From UBA6398 sp963644855 (GTDB lineage: Bacteria; Bacteroidota; Bacteroidia; Bacteroidales; Bacteroidaceae): a stretch of DNA of 64,000 nt. Position numbers and translations under genes: made by a program. The stretch is from NCBI GenBank assembly GCA_963644855.1, contig CAVIQL010000002.1, positions 1 to 64,000 on the forward strand, given 5' to 3'. Positions 7,460-14,683 of the stretch are shown piece by piece (the stretch's first letter is position 1; the number at the start of each line of letters is the position of its first letter). Under the pieces are notes generated by a model. The model saw only the letters and a list, made by a program, of their open reading frames with translations, ran no database searches and had not been told where the DNA came from.

Positions 7460-8899
7460 TTACTTCAACACCAGCGTAGTGAGAGAGTGTTTGGGCACAT
7501 TTAGACGGCAAACCTTGTCGGTGATACGGAGTAACGGACGCATGTTGCGGTCGCCCTTATTGAGCACAACCACTGCTACACTCGCGTCGGGGTTCTTGAA
7601 AGCCGCCACCTTCAATTCTTCATCATAAACACTTGTTCCTATACGTTTTGCTCCTCGCTTTATATATTTACTAAAATGCGCCATAGCGTAATAAGTGGAC
7701 TGTAATTCAAAACTGTCGCTCTCTGCATTTACCACAACCGAAGCTTTGCCGCCGCCAATGTCGCTGCGATAAAGGAACGGCCCTCCTTTGAGATCAACAA
7801 CCATATTCCAATCCATTGCCGCGCACACATAATTGTTGAAATCGCCTATCATCTCATCGCAATAATCCTCTACGTCGCTCCAGTCGCCATATGGCACATG
7901 CGTTCCGCCGGTTGCTGGCCCTTTGCAGAACTCTGAGAGTATTATATGTTTATCTGGGAATTTTTCGTGGGTCATTCTCAGAAGATCGAAGTGTCGTCCC
8001 GAATACCAGTGCACACCTATTCCCCATATTGCCTCGCTTGCGCCTTTTACCGAGAAACTTTCTTCTGCGCGTTCCAGTACTCGTTCTTTGTTGTGGTCCC
8101 ATACAATTAATTTGAGCGTATCAAAACCTGCTTTTTCGAAATGTGGTTTGAGGTATTTCACAGCATATTCGCCCTCTTCCTGTCCAGAGTACAGACAACT
8201 CTGCCAACTTTGATTGGCTTTCGGCTCGTTTTGCACCGACATACAATAGAAATTCACTCCCTCTTTTCTGTATTCCTCCAAAAAGCGTACAACATAATTC
8301 GCCCACACATCTCGATATTCTGGCAACAGTTTTCCGCCATTTATTGTCTTACCATTCGACTTCATAAACGCCGGTGGGCTCCACGGAGTTGCCATGAGAT
8401 ATAGATGGGGACAATACTTCTGCGCCGCTTTTATCATTGGCAGAATATATTTGCGGTCGCGGTCGATTGAGAACGAGGAAAGTTTCGAATCGTTGTCGGT
8501 TACATACGAACTGTCGTTGAGCGAAAAATCGTTTGCGCCTATTCCCACACGACAGAAGTTCAAACCGATTCCTTCTGTGGGCGAGAAATACATCTTGGCG
8601 AGCTTTTCGCGCTGCGCTGGTGAGAGTTGCATAAAATTGTATGCCGAAGCCTCGGTAAGCGATCCGCCAAAGCCGAGCATAGTTTGGTATTCCATGCTGG
8701 GCACAACATTTATTACTTCACTTTCCGCGTACCATTTGTCTTCAAGAACCGTAAATTCCATGGGACGTAGCATTTTCAAATCCCCAGCCCTGCTTTGAAC
8801 GGCTGTTACCTCCTTATAGTTTTGTGCCGCAGTGCTGCCCCCAAAAGCAAATACCGCAAACGCAAAGCATAATGTCTTTCTTGAAAAAAGTTTTTTCAT
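7460..8899 (-). CDS. Secreted GH30 family glycoside hydrolase
   Basis: A 479-residue protein with an N-terminal signal peptide (KTLCFAFAVFAFGG, cleavage near AAQ). The GH30 signatures are MLGFGGSLTEASA near residue 75, TPWSPPAFMK near 171, the acid/base Glu225 in SVQNEP and the nucleophile Glu323 in ILSEFC. A short beta-sandwich typical of the family closes the protein. GH30 members hydrolyse glucosylceramide, beta-1,6-glucan or related beta-glycosides; the exact substrate is not readable here. It is divergent from a CE2 esterase, which suggests glycan degradation, with a well-formed own promoter. A longer coding start is excluded by the promoter position. Confidence 0.9.
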   Translation of the reverse strand: MKKLFSRKTLCFAFAVFAFGGSTAAQNYKEVTAVQSRAGDLKMLRPMEFTVLEDKWYAESEVINVVPSMEYQTMLGFGGSLTEASAYNFMQLSPAQREKLAKMYFSPTEGIGLNFCRVGIGANDFSLNDSSYVTDNDSKLSSFSIDRDRKYILPMIKAAQKYCPHLYLMATPWSPPAFMKSNGKTINGGKLLPEYRDVWANYVVRFLEEYRKEGVNFYCMSVQNEPKANQSWQSCLYSGQEEGEYAVKYLKPHFEKAGFDTLKLIVWDHNKERVLERAEESFSVKGASEAIWGIGVHWYSGRHFDLLRMTHEKFPDKHIILSEFCKGPATGGTHVPYGDWSDVEDYCDEMIGDFNNYVCAAMDWNMVVDLKGGPFLYRSDIGGGKASVVVNAESDSFELQSTYYAMAHFSKYIKRGAKRIGTSVYDEELKVAAFKNPDASVAVVVLNKGDRNMRPLLRITDKVCRLNVPKHSLTTLVLK

Positions 8900-8924
8900 A
8901 CCACACTTCGTTTTATTAACATGA

Positions 8925-8954
8925 CAAATATAGCTTTTTCCATCAAACTATCAA
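8925..8954 (-). promoter_or_regulatory. GH30 gene promoter
   Basis: On the minus strand TTG, 19 bp, TATATTTG. Both elements fit the Bacteroidetes -33/-7 consensus. The ATG at 8899 is 25 bp downstream. Confidence 0.65.
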
Positions 8955-8999
8955 GAGAAACCCTGAAAAAAAAACCGATACCGACTGCGCAAAAATTCC

Positions 9000-9083
9000 A
9001 AGGCATCTAATTTAAATTCCAAGACCCAAAATTCAAATTAGGTCGGACCTCGTTTTTACGACCTCCTACATAGTTTTTTCGGC
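9000..9083. repeat. 21-bp-grid array 3
   Basis: Cores at 9000 (AAGGCAT), 9021 (AAGACCC), 9042 (GTCGGAC) and a degenerate unit at 9063. It lies between the divergent GH30 and CE2 promoters. Confidence 0.75.
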
Positions 9084-9140
9084 TCTGCATACCGTTTTAA
9101 ATTATATGGCGCAGCGGGGGCACAAGTTCTATGTTTTCCG

Positions 9141-9148
9141 TAAATTTG
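9141..9148 (+). promoter_or_regulatory. CE2 gene -7 box
   Basis: TAAATTTG matches TAxxTTTG and lies 30 bp before the ATG at 9179. The -33 element is weak. Confidence 0.55.
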
Positions 9149-9178
9149 TGGGTTGAGAAACAAACAGTATAGCAAAAT

Positions 9179-10270
9179 ATGAAGACAAAAAACATTCTTG
9201 CAGCGGCATTCATGCTCATTACCTCTGCCGCAACGGCAAGCGTTACGCTTCCGCTCGATGGAAAATGGATTAAGCCCAGCGACAAATCTATAGTATACGT
9301 AGGGCGCGTGAGTTTTCGCAATCCCGAAGCCCCTATGTTCAACTATCCCGGCACCGAGATACGCGCCGGATTTACCGGAACCTCGCTCAAAATGGTTTGC
9401 AAGCCCAACACGGGCTATTTCATGGTGAGTATCGACGGCCATAAGGCATTCAAGGCCTGCTACAACTCAGCAAAAGACTCCGTTGTAACGCTTGCCACAG
9501 CTCTGAAGCCGGGAAAACATACCGTGAGGGCAATGTATGTTATCGAGGGGCTCGACCGCAAAGGCGATTTCCGTGGATTTGTAGTCGACGAGGGTTGCAA
9601 TCTGTTTACTCCCGAATTGCCCAAACACCGCATCGAGTTTATTGGCAATTCCATCACGTGTGGATTTGGCAACGAGAGCCTTAGAAATTCCGACCCCTTT
9701 GAATTTGAAACCGAGAACCATTACTACACCTACGCAACCATAGTAAGCGACAAACTCAACGCACTCCACACCGCCATTGCCCGTAGCGGAATAGGCGCTT
9801 ACCGCAATGCAGGCGGTCCGAGCGAAGGTTCGGCAGACAATATGCAGGTGCAATATCCCTACACCATATTCAACGACCACTCCGAGCCGTGGGATTTTTC
9901 GCGTTTCACTCCCGAAGTAGTTTGCATCAACCTTGGCACAAACGACCTCTCGAGTCCCGGCTACAAAATAGAACTCTACGAGCAAGCCTACCGCAACTTT
10001 CTAACCACCGTGCGCGGAAAATATCCCAAAGCCTCGATTGTTTTGCTCACTGGCAGTATGCTTCAAGGCGATGTCAACGAATTGCAGAAACAAGTGCTCA
10101 ACCGCATAGCCGACGACTTTCACAAAGCAGGCGACAAGGCAATCTATCGTTTGGATTTCAGTCCTCAAACTGGCGATTTAGGATATGGAGCATGCTGGCA
10201 CCCAAGCTACGCGCAACACCAAAAGATGGCAGACGAACTGTTGCCGCTTCTCAAAAAACTATTGAAGTAA
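9179..10270 (+). CDS. Secreted CE2-like SGNH esterase
   Basis: A 363-residue protein with a signal peptide (about 20 residues, ending ATAS). An N-terminal beta-sandwich-like region (about 25-145) precedes an SGNH hydrolase domain: block I FIGNSITCGFG with nucleophile Ser158, block III LGTND near residue 257, and a C-terminal WHPSYAQH carrying the catalytic His. This two-domain order is that of carbohydrate esterase family 2, which deacetylates plant or host glycans. It is divergent from GH30, and the pair may act on the same acetylated polysaccharide; that is inference. A terminator follows. Confidence 0.85.
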   Translation: MKTKNILAAAFMLITSAATASVTLPLDGKWIKPSDKSIVYVGRVSFRNPEAPMFNYPGTEIRAGFTGTSLKMVCKPNTGYFMVSIDGHKAFKACYNSAKDSVVTLATALKPGKHTVRAMYVIEGLDRKGDFRGFVVDEGCNLFTPELPKHRIEFIGNSITCGFGNESLRNSDPFEFETENHYYTYATIVSDKLNALHTAIARSGIGAYRNAGGPSEGSADNMQVQYPYTIFNDHSEPWDFSRFTPEVVCINLGTNDLSSPGYKIELYEQAYRNFLTTVRGKYPKASIVLLTGSMLQGDVNELQKQVLNRIADDFHKAGDKAIYRLDFSPQTGDLGYGACWHPSYAQHQKMADELLPLLKKLLK

Positions 10271-10311
10271 ACAAGCATACTCAAATGGGGAAATTCTTCC
10301 CGTCAAGCCAC

Positions 10312-10343
10312 AAAGAAAGACGCATTGCCGTGCGCCTTTCTTT
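10312..10343 (+). terminator. Terminator after CE2 gene
   Basis: A 13-bp stem with one mismatch (10312-10324 with 10331-10343). The 3' arm ends in CTTTCTTT, giving the T-rich tail. Confidence 0.7.
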
Positions 10344-10369
10344 ATTATAGGATATCAAAACCACATGTA

Positions 10370-11023
10370 ATGATACCAACTCTGGAATATGTAACACAAA
10401 AATTCGCCGAATACAACGCCGCGATTTTCAACTCCGAGCTTGCACCGCTACCAATAAAGTTGAGCCACGCACGAACGTTTGTGGGCATTACGAGCTACCA
10501 TCGCAAACGAAAACTATTGGGCGGAGAACAAAAATATAACTTTTCGCTGCGTTTCAGCACTTGTTTCGACCTCACGGAAAGCGAGTGGCAAGATGTGATA
10601 ATCCACGAAATGATACACTATTACATTGGTAGCCGGCAGATAAAGGACACCTCGGCACACGGGGCGGTTTTTCGCAAGATGATGAACGACATCAACCAGC
10701 GTTTCCACCGCAACATCACGATTTCGATGCACAAGGCGCAAACCATAAGCACAGGACAGCCCACAAGTCCCATTTATTTTTGCGTTATAATGTTTTCGGA
10801 CGGCAAGACAGGCGTTGTAAGAGTAGCAAGAACGCGTCTTTACAAATTTCATATCCTTTTGGCAATGCAAATTCCCGCAAAAAGAATTGCCTGGTATGTT
10901 TCGCGCGACGAATACTTCGCCAAATTCAAACGCTGCAACAGCCCAAGAAGAATACAACTTGTACCCATAGAAGAATTACAAAGCCACCTCGCAAATTGCA
11001 AGCCCCTTGTCTTTGAAGAATAA
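10370..11023 (+). CDS. SprT-like zinc metallopeptidase domain protein
   Basis: A 217-residue cytoplasmic protein. HEMIHYYIG gives the HExxH zinc motif (His79, Glu80, His83), and a third ligand may lie in the following SAHGAVF segment. The fold pattern matches SprT/Spartan-like domains, which in eukaryotes cleave DNA-protein crosslinks; the bacterial role is not established. The ATG at 10370 was chosen because it begins at the conserved N-terminal helix; an upstream in-frame start would run through the preceding terminator. It is transcribed as a single gene and ends at array 4. Confidence 0.82.
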   Translation: MIPTLEYVTQKFAEYNAAIFNSELAPLPIKLSHARTFVGITSYHRKRKLLGGEQKYNFSLRFSTCFDLTESEWQDVIIHEMIHYYIGSRQIKDTSAHGAVFRKMMNDINQRFHRNITISMHKAQTISTGQPTSPIYFCVIMFSDGKTGVVRVARTRLYKFHILLAMQIPAKRIAWYVSRDEYFAKFKRCNSPRRIQLVPIEELQSHLANCKPLVFEE

Positions 11024-11106
11024 CGCCGCTCCCACCTGCGCCAAGCCATATTGCAAGGCTAAATCCCCACAAAGTTTTCACGAAATATGGGATAGCAAAA
11101 AACAAT

Positions 11107-11211
11107 AAGGCATCTTGCAAAAATAATGTCCGATATTGTTTAAATAATATCCGACCTTTTTTAAATAATGTCTGACATTGTTTTCGCACCACGCAACGCG
11201 TTGAAAACTAA
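11107..11211. repeat. 21-bp-grid array 4 (5 units)
   Basis: AAGGCAT at 11107, GTCCGAT at 11128, ATCCGAC at 11149, GTCTGAC at 11170, ACGCAAC at 11191. It lies between the convergent sprT-like and metE-like genes. Confidence 0.85.
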
Positions 11212-11229
11212 GTCCATTGGCATACGCAC

Positions 11230-11268
11230 AAAAAAGGCTGTTGCAACCACTATGCAACAGCCTTTTTT
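11230..11268. terminator. Bidirectional terminator
   Basis: A perfect 16-bp stem (11230-11245 with 11253-11268) has A6 at one end and T6 at the other, so it can end transcription from both sides. It lies 9 bp after the metE-like stop. Confidence 0.9.
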
Positions 11269-11277
11269 CATTCCTTC

Positions 11278-12390
11278 TTATCCCCAAACTTCATTAGCTA
11301 TCTCGCGTATCAAATCAACCTTTTTCCATTGTTCTTCCTCGGTCAACTTGTTTCCGATTTCGCAAGAAGCAAAACCACACTGCGTGCTAAGACGAAGCCT
11401 TTCCAAAGGAACATATTTTGCAGCCTCGCGAATTCTGCCTATTACCACATCCTTGTCTTCCAACACCGGAGACTTTGTGGTTACCAAACCAAGCATTACC
11501 TTTTTGTTGCCGGTAAGATATTTCAACGGCTCGAAAGTGCCCGAACGTTCGTCGTCGTATTCCAAATAGAAAGTGTCAACGTTTTCACGAGAAAAGAGAT
11601 AAGGGGCAACAGGGTCGTATGCTCCCTTTGTAGCATAGCATGAATGATAGTTTCCGCGGCATACGTGGGTGTTGATAGTCAGTCCTTCGGGTTTTCCCTC
11701 GATAGCAAGATTGTTCACTTTCAGGTATCGTGTAGCCTCTTGCTCAAGAGTGAAGCCCGAACCCGCCATTGATTTCCAAAAATCATCGTCAACAATCATT
11801 CCCCAAGTGCAATCGTCAAACTGAACTGTGTCGCAGCCTGCCTCGTATATCTCTTTGAGAAATTCACGATAGGCCTTGGCAATATCTTCTATCAGTTCGT
11901 TGACATCAGGATAGAATTGCAGAGTGTTCTTGCTGTTGTCGCCACGAAATAGTTCGGCAAGAAATTGGGCAGGTGCGGGAATGGTTTGCTTAGCCTTCAC
12001 ACCGTTTTCCTCGAATTGCTTCACAAACAGGAAATCTTTGATGAAAGGGTGATTGTGTCCGCTGATTTTTCCCGTAAGCTTCAAAGAACCTTTCGTAGTC
12101 TCCTCGCCGTGGAACTGATAGCCGTGTTCGAGTTCAATATGCTCCACACCATTCAATCCCCACATGAAATCGAGATGCCAATAACTGCGACGGAATTCCC
12201 CATCTGTGATATAGTGCAGTCCATGTGCCTTTTGCTTTGCCACAACATCGGTTATCAGGCGGTCTTCAACGGCACGCAATTCGGTTTCCGAGATTTTGTT
12301 TTCGGCGAATTTGGCTCTTGCTTCCTTTAATTCCGCAGGGCGCAGGTAGCTTCCCACGACATCGAATTTTATATTTGCTGTATTGCTCAT
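11278..12390 (-). CDS. MetE C-terminal-like cobalamin-independent methyltransferase (YxjG/YxjH type)
   Basis: A 370-residue protein equal to the C-terminal catalytic barrel of MetE without the N-terminal half. Zinc ligands expected from MetE are visible: His and Cys in NTHVCRGN, a Glu in YLEYDDERSG and a Cys in STQCGFAS. VGSYLRP and DGEFRRSYW are also family signatures. Stand-alone forms transfer methyl groups to homocysteine from a folate or another methyl donor. I chose the ATG at 12390; an in-frame TTG at 12405 would add only five residues. It is divergent from an Lrp-type regulator, with facing promoters. Confidence 0.85.
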   Translation of the reverse strand: MSNTANIKFDVVGSYLRPAELKEARAKFAENKISETELRAVEDRLITDVVAKQKAHGLHYITDGEFRRSYWHLDFMWGLNGVEHIELEHGYQFHGEETTKGSLKLTGKISGHNHPFIKDFLFVKQFEENGVKAKQTIPAPAQFLAELFRGDNSKNTLQFYPDVNELIEDIAKAYREFLKEIYEAGCDTVQFDDCTWGMIVDDDFWKSMAGSGFTLEQEATRYLKVNNLAIEGKPEGLTINTHVCRGNYHSCYATKGAYDPVAPYLFSRENVDTFYLEYDDERSGTFEPLKYLTGNKKVMLGLVTTKSPVLEDKDVVIGRIREAAKYVPLERLRLSTQCGFASCEIGNKLTEEEQWKKVDLIREIANEVWG

Positions 12391-12472
12391 TTTTTTAGCT
12401 TTCAATTATGTTTGTAGTTTGATTTTGTGTTGCTGCCGTCATATAGCGGCTTGTTAATCCGGATTTGCAGCG

Positions 12473-12502
12473 CAAAAGTAAGCACTAAATTTTCTCCAGC
12501 AA
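12473..12502 (-). promoter_or_regulatory. metE-like gene promoter
   Basis: On the minus strand TTG, 19 bp, TACTTTTG. Both elements match the Bacteroidetes consensus, giving a leader of about 75 nt. Confidence 0.65.
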
Positions 12503-12506
12503 TATA

Positions 12507-12539
12507 TTTTGCTCATTTCGGGAACATATTCTAACTTTG
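12507..12539 (+). promoter_or_regulatory. lrp-type gene promoter
   Basis: TTTTG at 12507-12511, then 20 bp, then TAACTTTG at 12532-12539. This is one of the best -33/-7 matches in the window. It is only a few bases from the divergent metE-like promoter. Confidence 0.7.
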
Positions 12540-12580
12540 CAGCAAAGTATTAGTTTTTTGCAGAATATTATTCTGCAAAA
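12534..12580. promoter_or_regulatory. Nested palindromes, candidate Lrp-type operator
   Basis: ACTTTGC-A-GCAAAGT (12534-12548) is a perfect 7-bp inverted repeat that covers the -7 box of the regulator gene. A second perfect inverted repeat with 12-bp arms (TTTTGCAGAATA and its complement, one central base) spans 12556-12580. TTTGCAG half-sites recur 21 bp apart (12536, 12557). The location fits autoregulation plus control of the divergent metE-like gene. Confidence 0.6.
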
Positions 12581-12615
12581 TTTCTACGTTCATAAAATAA
12601 ACAACTATCGTATTT

Positions 12616-13110
12616 ATGGCAAACCAAGAGCAGTTAGATGAAATCGATGCGAGACTTTTGAAACTTTTGCAGCAAAATTCGCATCTCACAGTGAAAGAAC
12701 TGGCGGCTAAGATTAATTTGTCGACGTCGCCAACCTTTGAACGGCAAAAAAGATTGGAACGCGAGGGATATATCACCAAATATTCGGCAGTGGTAGACCA
12801 TCATAAATTGGGGCATGACGTGATTGTGCTTTGCAACATCAGACTAAAGCAGCACACCAACGAACTTATTCAGCAATTCATGGACATTGTGCAGGATATC
12901 GACCAAATAACGGAATGCTACAACACCACGGGAAACTACGACTTTCAGATAAAAGTGTATGCCCACGACATGAAAGACTATCAAGACTTCATGTTGAACA
13001 CACTGGGTAATATAAGTTGCATCGGAAGTTTGCACAGTATTATCGTGATTGGCGAGATAAAAGATTCGAGATACATTCCCGTAAACAAATGCATGCTTAA
13101 AAACCAATAG
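12616..13110 (+). CDS. Lrp/AsnC family transcriptional regulator
   Basis: A 164-residue protein with an N-terminal winged HTH (about 7-62: LDEIDARLLKLLQQNSHLTV, then LAAKINLSTSPTFERQKRLE) and a C-terminal RAM/AsnC ligand-binding domain (about 70-150: NTTGNYDFQIKVYAHDM, then IGSLHSIIVIG). These proteins bind amino acids and control their metabolism. It is divergent from a MetE-like methyltransferase, so a methionine-linked role is plausible. Palindromes covering its own promoter suggest autoregulation. Confidence 0.93.
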   Translation: MANQEQLDEIDARLLKLLQQNSHLTVKELAAKINLSTSPTFERQKRLEREGYITKYSAVVDHHKLGHDVIVLCNIRLKQHTNELIQQFMDIVQDIDQITECYNTTGNYDFQIKVYAHDMKDYQDFMLNTLGNISCIGSLHSIIVIGEIKDSRYIPVNKCMLKNQ

Positions 13111-13176
13111 CCACGCCTTTGATTTTATACGAATTGTACAAAATCCGCGAAAGCTTGCGAACACCTAAAAAACAAT

Positions 13177-13281
13177 AAGGCATATCGCAAAAATAATGTC
13201 CGATATTATTTAAATAATGTCAGACCTTTTTTAAAAAAGGTCAGACATTGTTTTCGCGGTATGCGCAAAGCGTTTTTAGGC
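13177..13281. repeat. 21-bp-grid array 5 (5 units)
   Basis: AAGGCAT at 13177, GTCCGAT at 13198, GTCAGAC at 13219, GTCAGAC at 13240, ATGCGCA at 13261; AAGCCAT at 13324 is also in phase. The outermost flanks are imperfect inverted repeats of each other (CCTAAAAA...TTTTTAGG). It lies between the lrp-type gene and licD. Confidence 0.88.
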
Positions 13282-13354
13282 CCACAAATGCGGCGCAAAA
13301 CATATCGCCATAATCTTGAATGCAAGCCATTATAGCGGTGTCGACATTTTTTCC

Positions 13355-13362
13355 TAACTTTG
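13355..13362 (+). promoter_or_regulatory. licD -7 box next to the start codon
   Basis: TAACTTTG ends only 7 bp before the ATG at 13370, so the transcript would be nearly leaderless if this box is used. Confidence 0.5.
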
Positions 13363-13369
13363 CATTATT

Positions 13370-14212
13370 ATGAGATGTGAAGTTGAAATCGATAGAGAGG
13401 CATTGCAGGCGGCTTGTCTGAAAATTTTGGACGCCTTTGATGCCGTTTGCAGAGCACACAAACTGCGCTACTACATGGCTTGCGGCACTATGCTGGGAGC
13501 TATAAGACACAAAGGGTTTATTCCGTGGGACGACGACATAGATGTTTATATGCCACGCCCCGATTATCAAGAACTTAAAAAGCATGCAAAGGAATGGTTG
13601 CCGCAGAACTTGAAATTCGTGGATTATGACAGCGACCCAACCTTTCCACATTACTACGGCAAGGTAGAAGACCTCAACACCACTCTGATAGAGCGTACCT
13701 ATTTGGGACATTACGGCGGTGTATGGATAGATATTTTCCCTATCGACGGAGCTTCGGACGACGCAAACGAACGCAAACGCCACCGCAAACGTTATCATCA
13801 CTGGCGACACCTGCAATATTTTGTTTATCGCAACCCTTGGAAACACGGGCACACGCTTGGGGGAATGCTTGTATGGCTAATTCAGAAACTCTACTCGAAA
13901 GAGAAGGTGAACCGCCGACTTCAGGAGATTATTCAGGAACAAGATTTCAACACCTGCAACCTTTTGATGCCCCATAGCGACAACCAAAAAACTTTTACCA
14001 AAGAAACTTTGGGACTCGTGCCTACAGAATATGAATTTGAAGGACGGAAATTCTACGGAGTGAAAGACTACGACAAATATCTCACAACGATTTTTGGCGA
14101 CTACATGACTCCGCCGCCCGTAGAAGAGAGAGTGATACACCACAACCTCGTGTTCTGCGACCTAAATATGCCCCTCGCAGAATATTTGAAGAGCATAGGA
14201 AAAAAACAATAG
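13370..14212 (+). CDS. LicD family nucleotidyltransferase-fold protein
   Basis: A 280-residue soluble protein. The LicD/FKTN signature is clear: YYMACGTMLGAIRHKGFIPW, then DDDIDVYMPR, with the acidic residues that bind metal. LicD proteins attach phosphocholine or similar groups to surface glycans, teichoic acids or LPS. Length and domain layout are normal for the family. The nearest start that keeps the N-terminal helix is the ATG at 13370. It is a single-gene unit, closed by a terminator shared with the convergent lipoprotein gene. The acceptor is not deducible from the context. Confidence 0.88.
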   Translation: MRCEVEIDREALQAACLKILDAFDAVCRAHKLRYYMACGTMLGAIRHKGFIPWDDDIDVYMPRPDYQELKKHAKEWLPQNLKFVDYDSDPTFPHYYGKVEDLNTTLIERTYLGHYGGVWIDIFPIDGASDDANERKRHRKRYHHWRHLQYFVYRNPWKHGHTLGGMLVWLIQKLYSKEKVNRRLQEIIQEQDFNTCNLLMPHSDNQKTFTKETLGLVPTEYEFEGRKFYGVKDYDKYLTTIFGDYMTPPPVEERVIHHNLVFCDLNMPLAEYLKSIGKKQ

Positions 14213-14231
14213 GACTTTTATAAAAAACAAG

Positions 14232-14267
14232 AAATCCGCCGCACCCCAACGGGCACGGCGGATTTTT
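14232..14267. terminator. Bidirectional terminator between licD and HmuY-like gene
   Basis: Stem AAATCCGCCG (14232-14241) with CGGCGGATTT (14256-14265), with an A-rich flank on one side and T run on the other. Confidence 0.85.
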
Positions 14268-14296
14268 TGTGAGGCACACGCCAAAAAGTCTGTACC

Positions 14297-14683
14297 TTAT
14301 TCGTAAGCATCGGTGGCATATCCGCTCTCGGGTGCCTTTTTCAAAGTGGAATAATCCTCAGAGGCTTCTTGTATTCCGCCTTGTCCCGCGCCCGAATCGC
14401 CACCGTTTGTACGTATCAAATCACCACAAACAGCTATATCCCAATCGTCGCGTGCTGCCCACTGCTTGTCGGCAATACTATCGCTGAAATTGCTCGTACC
14501 AACAAGCTTGTTGTTTTCGAGAGAATAGTATGTCCATTTGGAATTGTCGTTTGCAATAGGCGTGGCAACGTTTTCCTTACCTTTTTTTACGCCTCCCGAC
14601 TCAGGAGAATCAGAAGAACAGGCACTGACAAGCAGCATGAGCGAAAGGATTGCAAACAAGAAAATATTATTGGCCTTCATCAT
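14297..14683 (-). CDS. Short HmuY-like lipoprotein
   Basis: A 128-residue lipoprotein (Cys22 in LVSACSSD). The mature part carries a WTYYSLENNKLVG strand pair and a WDIAVCGDLIRTNGGDSG segment followed by GQGG. This is the N-terminal pattern of HmuY-family heme-binding lipoproteins. HmuY proteins are usually above 200 residues; here the stop comes where the C-terminal half should begin. It may be a truncated copy or a minimal variant. Its ATG overlaps the TGA of the C1 peptidase gene (ATGA), so it is translationally coupled to it. Family call by eye; needs a profile check. Confidence 0.65.
   Translation of the reverse strand: MMKANNIFLFAILSLMLLVSACSSDSPESGGVKKGKENVATPIANDNSKWTYYSLENNKLVGTSNFSDSIADKQWAARDDWDIAVCGDLIRTNGGDSGAGQGGIQEASEDYSTLKKAPESGYATDAYE

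Noticed and set aside
13177..13281. Regularly spaced repeats read as a CRISPR array
   Set aside because: The period is only 21 bp, the repeated core is about 7 nt and degenerate, the spacers resemble each other, and no cas genes are present.
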